From Arcanobacterium wilhelmae (lineage in GTDB: Bacteria > Actinomycetota > Actinomycetes > Actinomycetales > Actinomycetaceae): a stretch of DNA of 64,000 nucleotides. Below the pieces are notes generated by a model. The model had not been told where the DNA came from and searched no databases. It saw nothing but the letters and a program-made list of their open reading frames with translations. Where the stretch lies: positions 1,674,001 through 1,738,000 of the forward strand of contig NZ_CP121247.1 in the NCBI RefSeq assembly GCF_029632765.1. Direction: 5' to 3'. A program made the position numbers and the translations under genes. This document shows, piece by piece, positions 1 to 7,987 of the stretch; position 1 is the stretch's first letter; each line of letters begins with the position of its first letter.

Positions 1-65
1 GCGTATTCAAGCGCGGTAGCACAGGCGTGGCGGACCGCCGTCAGCTGCGGGGCAGGGAAACTCAT
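1..65 (-). CDS. Start of next gene, possible tRNA(Ile)-lysidine synthetase (partial)
   Basis: An ATG whose last two bases overlap the TGA of the upstream metalloprotease gene (ATGA) opens a frame that runs off the left edge. The visible residues begin MSFPAPQLTAVRHA and look like the N-terminal helix that precedes the PP-loop of TilS. In many actinobacteria tilS follows this dacB-metalloprotease pair, so tilS is the best guess, but the diagnostic SGGxDS motif lies outside the window. The gene is seen only as an open overlapping frame; its identity is inferred from gene order. Confidence 0.4.
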   Translation of the reverse strand, partial: MSFPAPQLTAVRHACATALEY

Positions 66-919
66 ACGCGAGCCAACCACAAATCAGGCGAATCAAGCTC
101 GGCGCCGAGCGGAAGATGCAACGGGTTTTCCCACACCCTGTTGAAACCCTCGAGGCCAACCTCGGCCACCACGGCCGCAACAAACGCCTCACCGCGCTCA
201 TACTGGGCGAGTTTGTCGTTGAACCCCAAGAAATTCCCGATCTTCGCCTCGATTCCTTCCGTGGCCGAGCGGCGCGTGGCGAGCGCTTTTTGTAGCGGCC
301 GGCGTGAGGAGATCACCGATGCCGGCACCGCGTTCATCACATACTGCGCATGCCCCTCCAGGAGCGACATCACGGCGCTCAGATCGTCCATCGCGCCCGC
401 TTTGTCAGAAAACGCAGCACGTCCGCGCGAGATCACGACGTCACCCAGCCAAGGCGCCACAGCAAACTGGGCCGCATGCGTGAGCTCGTGAACGCTCACC
501 CACAGTGCAAGATCACGCCGATCGAGGTTAAACGCGGCCTGGAACTGGGCAATATTCGGGGCCACCAGCGCCAGACGAGGAACCGGCGAGAACGGATCGA
601 ACTGGCCGAGGACCTTACGCGCTGCGAGCGCGAGCGGAGCGGTGAGCGCAAGATCCGACATCGGCTCGCCGGCGAGAGTGAGGAGGCGCCCCGCGGTGTC
701 GCGCGCGCGATTCACCCACCCCAGCCGGCTCACAACCTCAACCTGCACATCCGCAATCTCGGGCACGTCCAGGTGAGCAACCTGCTCCACAATCTTCGGG
801 GCACGCGCCGCCTGGGTGCGCAAATCGGCCGCGATCGCGCGAGCGGAAGCCTCAGTGGTGGCAGGGCCAGGCCCTGCCACCACACGCGCAACGTGACGAG
901 ATAACCAGGAAGTCTTCAT
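62..919 (-). CDS. Zinc-dependent metalloprotease-like protein (DUF2342 / F420-associated family)
   Basis: This 285-residue protein carries an HELTH motif (HExxH zincin-type zinc site) followed by AAQF, about halfway along. The arrangement is typical of the actinobacterial DUF2342 family, often labelled 'zinc-dependent metalloprotease' or 'coenzyme F420 biosynthesis-associated'. Its real substrate is not established, and there is no signal peptide, so it should be cytoplasmic. It lies just downstream of dacB and overlaps the next gene by 4 bp. The ATG at 919 is preceded by TAACCT (926-931) ending 7 nt before the A, with no Shine-Dalgarno sequence, so a leaderless transcript starting at the ATG is likely. 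Confidence 0.75.
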   Translation of the reverse strand: MKTSWLSRHVARVVAGPGPATTEASARAIAADLRTQAARAPKIVEQVAHLDVPEIADVQVEVVSRLGWVNRARDTAGRLLTLAGEPMSDLALTAPLALAARKVLGQFDPFSPVPRLALVAPNIAQFQAAFNLDRRDLALWVSVHELTHAAQFAVAPWLGDVVISRGRAAFSDKAGAMDDLSAVMSLLEGHAQYVMNAVPASVISSRRPLQKALATRRSATEGIEAKIGNFLGFNDKLAQYERGEAFVAAVVAEVGLEGFNRVWENPLHLPLGAELDSPDLWLARV

Positions 920-944
920 ACGGCCAGGTTACCGCCCGCACATC

Positions 945-2288
945 CTACAGTGCGGCCAAATCTGCCAGGAACGAATCGATCACCGCGCGCATGCCCGGCG
1001 ATTTCCCTTCCTCAATGTGATCGATCAGGATCGAAAACACGAGCGGCTGACCCTTCGCCGTCTGCAGGTAGCCAGAGAGCGAATTCGCCTCAACGAGCGT
1101 GCCCGTCTTTGCCCGAACCACACCCGCCAGCGGCGTGTCGATCATGCGCCTGGCCAACGTGCCGTCGAGCGCAGACACCGGCAGGCCCGGCCCGATACCC
1201 GAAAGTTTCGGATCCTCCCACGCCTTGAGCATGATTTCGGACTGCAGGCGTGCGGTGAGACGATCGGTAGTTGAGAGCCCGGAAGCTGAAGAGAACACGG
1301 CACCCGACACATCAAACCCAGCCCCCACCAGGTACTCTTTGACTGCCTCGCCAGCGCCTGCAAACGTGGCAGGCTTCCCCTTCTCAATCGCGATAAGCCG
1401 CCCCAGAGTTTCGGCAATCGTGTTATCCGAATGCTTGAGCATCGTCTCCACAAGATCACGCAGCGGAGCCGAACGAACCTCGGCGAGTTTGCGAGCATCG
1501 GCTGGGGCCGCAGCGCGCGTCGGTTCGCCAACTTTCACACCGGCGTCGGCAAGCGCCTGAGCAAATGCACGCCCCGCTTCAAGATCTGGATCCGGCGCAT
1601 GCTTACCGTTCTTCAGTCCTTCATTCACCGCGAGCGGACGCGACTCCATAATGTACAACGGGCCCTCGTCAGCACCAATATCTTGGTGGAAGAGCGGGCC
1701 AGCAAACAACGTCGAATCAACCGCGAACTTGACTTCCTTCGCGCCCGACTTTGTCAGCTCGGCCGCCGTCGCTTTCGCAAGCTCCAGAAGGGAGGCACGC
1801 CCCTCGGTCGCCGTCGGATCACCTTTGCCATCAGCGAGGTTGACGTCTCCCCCGCCCACAAGGTAGAGAGTATCGCCAGCAAGCGACGCGCTCGTGGGGA
1901 ACGTCCGATCCGGGCCGAGTATTTCAAGCGCGGCAAGCGCCGTTTCCAGTTTCATGTTCGACGCCGGAGTGGTGGCGGCCGTTGGACGGTACTGCGCGAT
2001 CGTCTGCCCAGTGAGCGGGTCCGCGACCACGATCGACGCCTGCCCCGAAAAACGCGAATCCTTCACGAAACGGTTCATCGCACCCTCGACGTCGGAGGAC
2101 GACGGCGCAGCCTGCACCCACGAAACCTCAACCCGGGCAGGAGCCAACCCCGACGGCGTCGGGTAGGGAGCCGCGGGCGTAGCAAGTGGAGCAACCGTCA
2201 AAACACCAGGGGCAACATCCCAGGCGTCGGCGACTGCATACCCACCAAGCACGAGAGCACAAACTGTAACAATGACGCGTGATTTCAC
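945..2288 (-). CDS. dacB: D-alanyl-D-alanine carboxypeptidase / endopeptidase (PBP4 type)
   Basis: A 447-aa penicillin-binding protein of the S13 family that trims peptidoglycan cross-bridges outside the membrane. An N-terminal hydrophobic segment (about residues 5-22) acts as signal or anchor. All three active-site motifs are visible: SNMK (SxxK, residues 110-113, nucleophile Ser110), SDN (SxN) in the middle and KTG near residue 395. The start is GTG. No well-spaced Shine-Dalgarno is seen, but CACTAT ends 7 nt upstream, compatible with a leaderless start. It is divergent from ppa and probably followed in the same operon by the metalloprotease-like gene and the tilS candidate, the usual actinobacterial order. 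Confidence 0.9.
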   Translation of the reverse strand: MKSRVIVTVCALVLGGYAVADAWDVAPGVLTVAPLATPAAPYPTPSGLAPARVEVSWVQAAPSSSDVEGAMNRFVKDSRFSGQASIVVADPLTGQTIAQYRPTAATTPASNMKLETALAALEILGPDRTFPTSASLAGDTLYLVGGGDVNLADGKGDPTATEGRASLLELAKATAAELTKSGAKEVKFAVDSTLFAGPLFHQDIGADEGPLYIMESRPLAVNEGLKNGKHAPDPDLEAGRAFAQALADAGVKVGEPTRAAAPADARKLAEVRSAPLRDLVETMLKHSDNTIAETLGRLIAIEKGKPATFAGAGEAVKEYLVGAGFDVSGAVFSSASGLSTTDRLTARLQSEIMLKAWEDPKLSGIGPGLPVSALDGTLARRMIDTPLAGVVRAKTGTLVEANSLSGYLQTAKGQPLVFSILIDHIEEGKSPGMRAVIDSFLADLAAL

Positions 2289-2417
2289 CCCTTAATAGTG
2301 TCACACCTGCACAACAGCGCAAGCGAAGGAGCGCACAAAGTGAGCACACGCGGGACGCAGGGCCTAGATGCGCGTTACAATTTCCGTGAAGCAATACGTA
2401 TCGAGTAAAGGAACGCC

Positions 2418-2918
2418 ATGGAGTTCGACGTCACGATTGAGATCCCCAAGGGGAACCGCAACAAGTACGAAGTAGATCACGAAACCGGGCGTATCCGCCT
2501 GGATCGTATGCTCTTCACCTCCACCCGCTACCCGGACGACTACGGCTTTATCGATGGCACCCTGGGCGAAGACGGCGATCCGCTCGACGCCCTCGTTCTC
2601 CTCGAGGAATCAACCTTCCCCGGTTGCGTGATCCGTTGCCGCGCTCTGGGCATGTTCCGCATGAGCGACGAAGCTGGCGGAGACGACAAGGTGCTGTGCG
2701 TGCCCACCGGCGATCAGCGCGCGTCCTGGCGTACCGAGATCGACGACGTCTCGGAGTTCCACCGCCTGGAAGTGCAGCACTTCTTCGAGGTGTACAAGGA
2801 TCTCGAGCCGGGTAAGTCGGTTGAGGGCGCCCATTGGGTGGGCCGCGCGGAGGCAGAAGCTGAGATCGAGCGCTCGTTCAAGCGCGCTGAGGAAACCGGC
2901 TACTACAACAAGCACTGA
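2418..2918 (+). CDS. ppa: Inorganic pyrophosphatase (family I)
   Basis: A 166-aa soluble pyrophosphatase that hydrolyses PPi to two phosphates and so pulls biosynthetic reactions forward. It begins with the family's [11 protein letters not shown] segment (Lys and Arg contact PPi) and contains [17 protein letters not shown], which includes the metal-binding signature DGDPLD. Length is normal for a bacterial homohexameric enzyme. AAAGGA lies 6-7 nt before the ATG. A TACAAT at 2376-2381 could be the -10 box, giving a short leader. A strong terminator follows at 2939-2969, so the gene is probably monocistronic. Confidence 0.95.
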   Translation: MEFDVTIEIPKGNRNKYEVDHETGRIRLDRMLFTSTRYPDDYGFIDGTLGEDGDPLDALVLLEESTFPGCVIRCRALGMFRMSDEAGGDDKVLCVPTGDQRASWRTEIDDVSEFHRLEVQHFFEVYKDLEPGKSVEGAHWVGRAEAEAEIERSFKRAEETGYYNKH

Positions 2919-2938
2919 GCGCACTTTTTGCGTGTGAA

Positions 2939-2969
2939 GGCGGGCAACCTGTCGGTTGCCCGCCTTTTT
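2939..2969 (+). terminator. Rho-independent terminator of ppa
   Basis: An 11-bp perfect stem (GGCGGGCAACC/GGTTGCCCGCC) with loop TGTC is followed by five T. It sits 21 nt after the ppa stop codon. The following stretch to 3114 holds nothing else recognisable. Confidence 0.9.
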
Positions 2970-3114
2970 CAGGCTCAGTTGCTGGAATCCACTGCCTTAT
3001 TCCCTGGTCGATGCTGGCGCGTTCCCGCATTGCGCGCATCCGGGGTGGCTGTGCCGTGACCGATCACGTCCCGTGCAGTTGCGCCGGGGACGGGAGACGA
3101 TGCGGCAACACAAG

Positions 3115-3146
3115 CAGGAGGCCCTGCTCGAAAGCAGGGCCTCCTG
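3115..3146 (-). terminator. Inverted repeat, probable terminator of the NlpC/P60 gene
   Basis: A perfect 14-bp stem (CAGGAGGCCCTGCT and its complement) with loop CGAA lies 22 nt beyond the stop of the minus-strand hydrolase gene. The T tract is poor, so termination may be less complete than at ppa. The site lies between two convergent genes. Confidence 0.6.
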
Positions 3147-3167
3147 GCATGAAAAATCGACGGACGA

Positions 3168-4814
3168 TCATCCCACGCGAAGGTAGATCGGGTTGCCCCA
3201 TACGGCACGCTCTTGGGTTCCCATCGACGGGTTCCAGGCTGCGATATGCATGCCGTTTCCGGTGTACAGGCCCACATGGCCAGGCCACCACAGCACGTCG
3301 CCAGGGCGTGCCTGCGAGGCCGGAACCTGCTTGTAGGCGCCCCAGAACTGGTTCACATTCGAGCCGGTGCGGCGCGGGGTGGTGATTCCGAACTTCTGGT
3401 ACACGTACCACACGAAGCCCACGCAGTCCCAGCCTCTGGTCGGCGAAGTACCCGCCCACACGTAGGGCACGCCCTCAAACTGGCGTGCGTAGTTCACGAC
3501 GGCGGAGCCAGATGCGGAAGCAGCAGGCGTGGATCGCTTCGGCGCGGGCTTCGGCGCTGCAACCTTCTGCGCCGCTTCGCGGCGGGCGGCGGCCTTCGCC
3601 TCAGCGTCACGTTGGATGCGCTCGCGGGCGGCTTTCTCAGCAGCCGCACGCTCAGCGGCACGCTTCTTTGCGGCCTCTCGCTCGGCACGGTCACGAGCGT
3701 CGGCGGCGGCCTTCTCGGCGGCGGCACGCTCTGCAGCAGCCTTCTCAGCAGCGGCACGCTCGGCGGCCTCACGGGCGAGGCGGTCGCGTTCTGCCTTTTC
3801 TGCAGCTGCCTTCTGCGCCTTCTCCTGCACGGCCTTCGCAAAGGCGGCCGCCTCAGCAGCCTCCTTTTCCTTCAGAGCCTTGGTGACAGAATCAGCGTTT
3901 TGTGCGGCCTTGGCAGCGGCATCTGCGCTCGCCTGAGCAGAATCGGCGGCCGCCTTCGACGCGGCGGCATCGACTGCCGCCTGCTGACGCGCCTCATCGG
4001 CAGCGCCTTGAGCATTCTGCTCGTTCGTGAGGCGGGCTTGCGCAACAACTTCAGCGGCTGCGGCTTGCGACTTTGCGACGCGCTCGGCTTCAAGCTCATC
4101 GAGACGCTTCGCCTCGATCTCAGCGGTGGTGCCCTTTTGTGCGGCAAGGACAGCGGCGAGCTCTGCGCGCCGGTCCGACGCTGCCTTCATCTGCGCGCTT
4201 GCGGCATCGGCCGCAGCCTGGGCTGCGTCCGCTGTGGAACCGACACGATCGGCGACGGCGGTGGCTGCTTGCGCTGCGGCGTCAGCCTTCTTTTGCAGAG
4301 TTTGCGCCACGTCGAGGAGAGCCTGGAAACGCTGAACAGTGGAATCCACATGGGAGGCGAGGGTGCCGAACGCACGCTCCTTAATCTGCGCGTCTGCGAG
4401 CGATTCGGCTCCCATAAAGTAGTAGGAGGATTCGATGCCAGCCGCGGAGTTTTGGTACATCGCCTTCGAGACCGCTCCAAGCTCGGTGCGAGCGCGTGCC
4501 ACATCGTCCTTTGCTGCGTTCGCCTTATCCTGTGCGTCCATCGCGGCGTTCACTGCCGCATTCATCTCGCCTTCGGCAAGGAGCGACTCAGCCTCGGCCT
4601 TCGCGGCCGCAGATTCGAGCTCCGTCGACTTCGCCGAGAGCTGCGCGAGCTCGTTTTCAGTGGCGGACAGCTGGCTCTGCGTCTGGGACTGCGCCTCGTG
4701 GGCATCGCGGACTTGATCATCCGTTGTCGGATCGGCGCTTGCCAGCTGGATTCCACTAGCGGCCACCGTGAAGGCGGTCAACGACAGCAACCCGTATTTC
4801 ACTGTACGTTTCAC
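3168..4814 (-). CDS. Secreted NlpC/P60 peptidoglycan hydrolase with long coiled coil
   Basis: A 548-aa exported cell-wall hydrolase. Residues 1-27 form a signal peptide (hydrophobic core, ending ASA-D). Residues about 30-290 are a coiled coil of alternating Ala/Glu/Lys/Gln, as in actinobacterial RipA/RipC-like proteins. A highly charged Ala-Glu-Arg-Lys low-complexity stretch follows to about 425. The C-terminal 110 residues are an NlpC/P60 domain with the catalytic Cys in GWDCVGF and the His in PGHVGLY, expected to cut D-iGlu-mDAP or an equivalent peptide bond. The usual DCSG is DCVG here. The start is GTG with GGAGG 9 nt upstream. The long leader holds a 7-bp hairpin (4832-4850) next to the Shine-Dalgarno and a 12-bp palindrome (4863-4874); no riboswitch family was recognised. 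Confidence 0.88.
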   Translation of the reverse strand: MKRTVKYGLLSLTAFTVAASGIQLASADPTTDDQVRDAHEAQSQTQSQLSATENELAQLSAKSTELESAAAKAEAESLLAEGEMNAAVNAAMDAQDKANAAKDDVARARTELGAVSKAMYQNSAAGIESSYYFMGAESLADAQIKERAFGTLASHVDSTVQRFQALLDVAQTLQKKADAAAQAATAVADRVGSTADAAQAAADAASAQMKAASDRRAELAAVLAAQKGTTAEIEAKRLDELEAERVAKSQAAAAEVVAQARLTNEQNAQGAADEARQQAAVDAAASKAAADSAQASADAAAKAAQNADSVTKALKEKEAAEAAAFAKAVQEKAQKAAAEKAERDRLAREAAERAAAEKAAAERAAAEKAAADARDRAEREAAKKRAAERAAAEKAARERIQRDAEAKAAARREAAQKVAAPKPAPKRSTPAASASGSAVVNYARQFEGVPYVWAGTSPTRGWDCVGFVWYVYQKFGITTPRRTGSNVNQFWGAYKQVPASQARPGDVLWWPGHVGLYTGNGMHIAAWNPSMGTQERAVWGNPIYLRVG

Positions 4815-5056
4815 GTAACAATTCCTCCGTTCGCCGATCTGCCATCGGCGCGTGCGCTTGACCCGGCATGCCGGATCGAATATCTGAACCAGAATCGAGA
4901 ATATAACAATTCTTTACAAAAGGGAACAGGTTTCCCACAATCCACTTCATTCTCACTTGTCACACGAGTAATGTTTTCTCTCTTTTGGACGCGAACGCGA
5001 GTGTTACATTGGGCAATTTTCAGTTCTTCGACGCCGAATCCCGCTACAGTAGTTCC

Positions 5057-5998
5057 ATGATGTGGGAAAACGACATGCTCGACGGCTACGTGCACACAAC
5101 CCTGCCCCTCCACGACGACGACTTCGGGCCCGTCGTCGCCACCCTCACACGACCGTCATCGCCGATCCCACACCCGCGCTTCGTCGTCCTCGCCATCCAC
5201 GGCTGGAACGACTACTTCTACCAACTCCCCCACGCCGACGCCGTCGCCCAAGCTGGCGGCGCCTTCTACGCAATCGACCTGCGCCGCTACGGACGCTCCT
5301 GGCGCGAGGGGCAAACATGGGGATACATCGAACACCTCTCCGCCTACGACGACGACATCCACGCAGCCCTCGACGTCATCCACACCGAAGTCGGCACCGA
5401 AATCCCCTTCATCCTCTACGGACACTCCACCGGCGGGCTCACGGCATCACTCTGGGCATCGCGCCACCCCGAAGCCCTCGACGGCCTCGTCCTCAACTCT
5501 CCATGGCTCGAATACCAGGGCTGGTCCTCCACGCGTGTGGCAGGCTCCCCGCTCATCGAAGCGATCTACAAAATGGCGCCCTCCACATCGATGCAGATCC
5601 CAGATCCCGGCATCTACACCTCCACCCTTGCCCGCTGGAACCCCGATCCACGATACCGGCACACGCCGTCGTTCCCGATCTACGTGGGATGGCTCCGCGC
5701 AATCGCCGAGGGGCACAAGGAAGTGGCCAACGGGCTGGGGATCGACTGCCCAACCCTCGTTCTCACATCGGCACGCTCAGCAATCGTCTCCCCCACGCCC
5801 GAACAGGCGGCGAGCTGCGACATCGTGCTCGACGTCGAACAGATCTGGAAGCGCCTTCCCAGGCTCGGTTCGCATGTCACGCTCGTCAAACTCGACGGCG
5901 CAATCCACGATGTGCTTCTCTCCGACGACGATGTCCGTGAACGCGCAATCGCCGAGATCAACACGTGGGTGAACGCCTATGTCGCCACCGCACAATAG
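5057..5998 (+). CDS. Alpha/beta hydrolase (S33 / monoacylglycerol-lipase-like)
   Basis: A 313-aa cytoplasmic serine hydrolase. The nucleophile elbow GHSTGG lies at about residue 130, the oxyanion-hole region is AIHGWNDYF near the start, and the C-terminal LDGAIHDV supplies the catalytic His. This resembles the Hydrolase_4/lysophospholipase group; the substrate is unknown. I place the start at the ATG at 5057 rather than the in-frame ATG at 4985. The hexamer TACAGT (5045-5050) ends exactly 7 nt before it and no Shine-Dalgarno is present, as expected of a leaderless mRNA. A strong terminator follows. Confidence 0.82.
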   Translation: MMWENDMLDGYVHTTLPLHDDDFGPVVATLTRPSSPIPHPRFVVLAIHGWNDYFYQLPHADAVAQAGGAFYAIDLRRYGRSWREGQTWGYIEHLSAYDDDIHAALDVIHTEVGTEIPFILYGHSTGGLTASLWASRHPEALDGLVLNSPWLEYQGWSSTRVAGSPLIEAIYKMAPSTSMQIPDPGIYTSTLARWNPDPRYRHTPSFPIYVGWLRAIAEGHKEVANGLGIDCPTLVLTSARSAIVSPTPEQAASCDIVLDVEQIWKRLPRLGSHVTLVKLDGAIHDVLLSDDDVRERAIAEINTWVNAYVATAQ

Positions 5999-6018
5999 AC
6001 AGAGCAGGAAAGCATGAA

Positions 6019-6051
6019 CGGGGCGGCTACCTTGGGTAGCCGCCCCGTTTT
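6019..6051 (+). terminator. Terminator after the alpha/beta hydrolase, possibly bidirectional
   Basis: A 13-bp perfect stem (CGGGGCGGCTACC/GGTAGCCGCCCCG) with loop TTG is followed by TTTT. It lies between convergent genes; on the minus strand a TTCATGCTTT stretch follows the stem, so it may also serve the RAMA-domain gene. Confidence 0.85.
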
Positions 6052-6111
6052 GCGATGATCTTTGTCCGGCTTCGATCCGTGCACAACGGCACCCAATCAG
6101 CCGCCACACCC

Positions 6112-7587
6112 CTACAGGAAATCTGCGAGGCGCTCGCCGGATTCGAGGCGCCACACCAGCCAAGCGTTGCGATACTTCCCCGCACCCACGGCATCAGCAG
6201 CGGCCTGCGGAGTGGCGTACTCAGCACCATCTTCCCCGCGCAGCGTTCCCTGCTCAGTGAGCTGCATTGCCACATCGATCCCGCGACGGCGAGAGAACCA
6301 GCGCACATTCACCGGCGCGCCAACCTTCTGGGCAATCTGCGCAAGGAGCTCGTGCGAATCCCCCTCCGGTGCCTGCGACGCATCATCCCCGTGCAACGCG
6401 TGGCGCCAACCATGCGGGTGCTTCACAGCAGCGCGAGCAACAGCCTCCTCGGCGTGCCGCGCGGACGCTCCCTCATCAAAAATCTGGTGTTCGCCGGTTG
6501 CTGGTGCCGCATCATCCCACAGGCGCTGCTCCGGGCGGAGCGCGGCACGGCGTGCTTCCTCGTACATGAGAGCCTCAAGCTGTGGGCCAGCTGGGATCTC
6601 CTCGGTGTATCCGAGCTCGTCGCGCTCCGATCCAGCGGTGGCCGCATCATCGGTTCCGTCCGCCACCGACGACGCAGGCGCAGTGTGCGCCTCGCCCTCC
6701 ACCGGCCGGCTCTGCGACAGCTCAGCGAGCATGATCGCGGTATCGGTACGCTCGTCGCCCGACTCTTCTGCCGCGTACTGCGCCAACTCCTCCGGATCCA
6801 TTTCCGGAACATCCTTCGGCGCTTCCTTCTCCATCGCCGCGAGCACCGGGTTCTCTTCCTCAGAGAGAGGCTTTTCCTTCACCGGGGGTGTGTAACGCGG
6901 CGGGCGCGGCACATCCGCCGAGTTCCAGCCCGTAATGTTCCACGGGCTCGAGGCATCCATTTCCTCGTTCTGCGACGACGCCGGAGCGCTAGGTGCAGAC
7001 TCCACTTGGACAACGTTGCGTGCGGGGGCGAGGATTCCGCGCGGCTCGCGCACGATCTTCGCCAGTTCCACCAGCAGGCCGTTCGCACCGTCGTGAAGAA
7101 CAATCCGGTTCGCCTCCACACCCTGACCGCCGAGGGCCGCGAGCGGTGCCAACACATCCTCCGCTACCTCGCGGGCAAACAAAAACAGGCGCGGACCGCC
7201 GCGGGTGACCGGCGGGGTGGTGTCAATAAAGTTCTGGAACTCGGTAGTGAACGCGCTCTCTCCACCAAAAAGCGCGGCGATACGTGCTCGGGTGAGATCA
7301 CTATGACGGCCAGCACGAGCAAGCGCCGCAAGGAGGCCCGCCGAATCGAGAAGATCGTGCACTTCGATCGTCACAACCTGGCCAGTAGGATCCAGGGCGA
7401 TCAAGGAATCCTGGGAGCCGCTGCGAGCATCAGAGCTCACCCAGCCCACTTCAAACAACGCGTGATCGAGCAAGGACACAGCCTCAGATGAGATAGCAGA
7501 AAGCAACTGCGCATTCTCCTGTGCGCTGAGCTGTGGGTGAGACGGCGCAGAAACCAGCCGCCCATTCTCAAGCGCAAATACAGCCAC
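6112..7587 (-). CDS. RAMA-domain (modified-DNA reader-like) protein of unknown function
   Basis: A 491-aa cytoplasmic protein. The N-terminal 180 residues are a folded domain that I cannot assign firmly. The middle (about 190-390) is acidic, Pro/Ala/Glu-rich and probably disordered. The last 80 residues match the RAMA pattern (restriction enzyme and adenine methylase associated): Gly-Thr-Leu, then DGAEYATPQAAADAV, then Trp-x-x-Trp-Arg near the end. RAMA domains are thought to read modified bases. No methylase or nuclease gene is adjacent, so a role in restriction is not supported by context. The start is GTG with AAAGGG 8 nt upstream. Confidence 0.6.
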   Translation of the reverse strand: MAVFALENGRLVSAPSHPQLSAQENAQLLSAISSEAVSLLDHALFEVGWVSSDARSGSQDSLIALDPTGQVVTIEVHDLLDSAGLLAALARAGRHSDLTRARIAALFGGESAFTTEFQNFIDTTPPVTRGGPRLFLFAREVAEDVLAPLAALGGQGVEANRIVLHDGANGLLVELAKIVREPRGILAPARNVVQVESAPSAPASSQNEEMDASSPWNITGWNSADVPRPPRYTPPVKEKPLSEEENPVLAAMEKEAPKDVPEMDPEELAQYAAEESGDERTDTAIMLAELSQSRPVEGEAHTAPASSVADGTDDAATAGSERDELGYTEEIPAGPQLEALMYEEARRAALRPEQRLWDDAAPATGEHQIFDEGASARHAEEAVARAAVKHPHGWRHALHGDDASQAPEGDSHELLAQIAQKVGAPVNVRWFSRRRGIDVAMQLTEQGTLRGEDGAEYATPQAAADAVGAGKYRNAWLVWRLESGERLADFL

Positions 7588-7747
7588 TGTGCCACCCTTT
7601 CATCCTGCTAGCACCCCTAGCGTTACCCGTACCCATTCCCAAGAATAGCGCGATTTTTTGACAGTTTCGAGCCACCATGTGTGGAAAACTGCCCATGCTC
7701 AACGCCGGCCGCGAGCACCCGCGAAAAAGTGACTCCGGCGTCGTTGA

Positions 7748-7987
7748 TCACTTGGCGAAAGCGCAACCGGCGCACGCAACGTGGGCCGCATCGGTGACAG
7801 CACCGTTCGGGCCGCACGCGCCAGTTCCGGACGCACACAGAGACTGCGCCGCACCTACCAAGCCAAGCCGCTCGTAGTGCTCCAACACCACCTGAACGAA
7901 CACCTGCGAAACGCCCACCTTGCGGGCGATCGCGGGAACCGTCGCTCCCACGCTGAGCTCCGCAAGCACGCGATCGCTCACGCTCAC
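7748..7987 (-). CDS. feoC: FeoC-like winged-helix protein with four cysteines
   Basis: A 79-aa protein. The first 45 residues form a small helix-turn-helix (ELSVGATVPAIARKVGVS). The C-terminal part has Cys51, Cys58, Cys72 and Cys75 (CX6CX13CX2C), which could bind an Fe-S cluster as in enterobacterial FeoC. Its GTG start overlaps the feoB stop (GTGA), which supports translational coupling. FeoC proteins stabilise or regulate FeoB. The naming rests on position and architecture, since FeoC sequences are poorly conserved. Confidence 0.72.
   Translation of the reverse strand: MSVSDRVLAELSVGATVPAIARKVGVSQVFVQVVLEHYERLGLVGAAQSLCASGTGACGPNGAVTDAAHVACAGCAFAK

Noticed and set aside
4815..4980. c-di-AMP (ydaO) riboswitch before the NlpC/P60 gene
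   Set aside because: Such riboswitches often precede wall hydrolase genes, but the conserved core blocks were not found; only a short hairpin and a palindrome are visible.
3213..5060. 615-aa reading frame opposite the NlpC/P60 gene
   Set aside because: It is antisense to a clear gene with signal peptide and catalytic domain. Its Leu/Gly/Arg-rich composition is a high-GC shadow.
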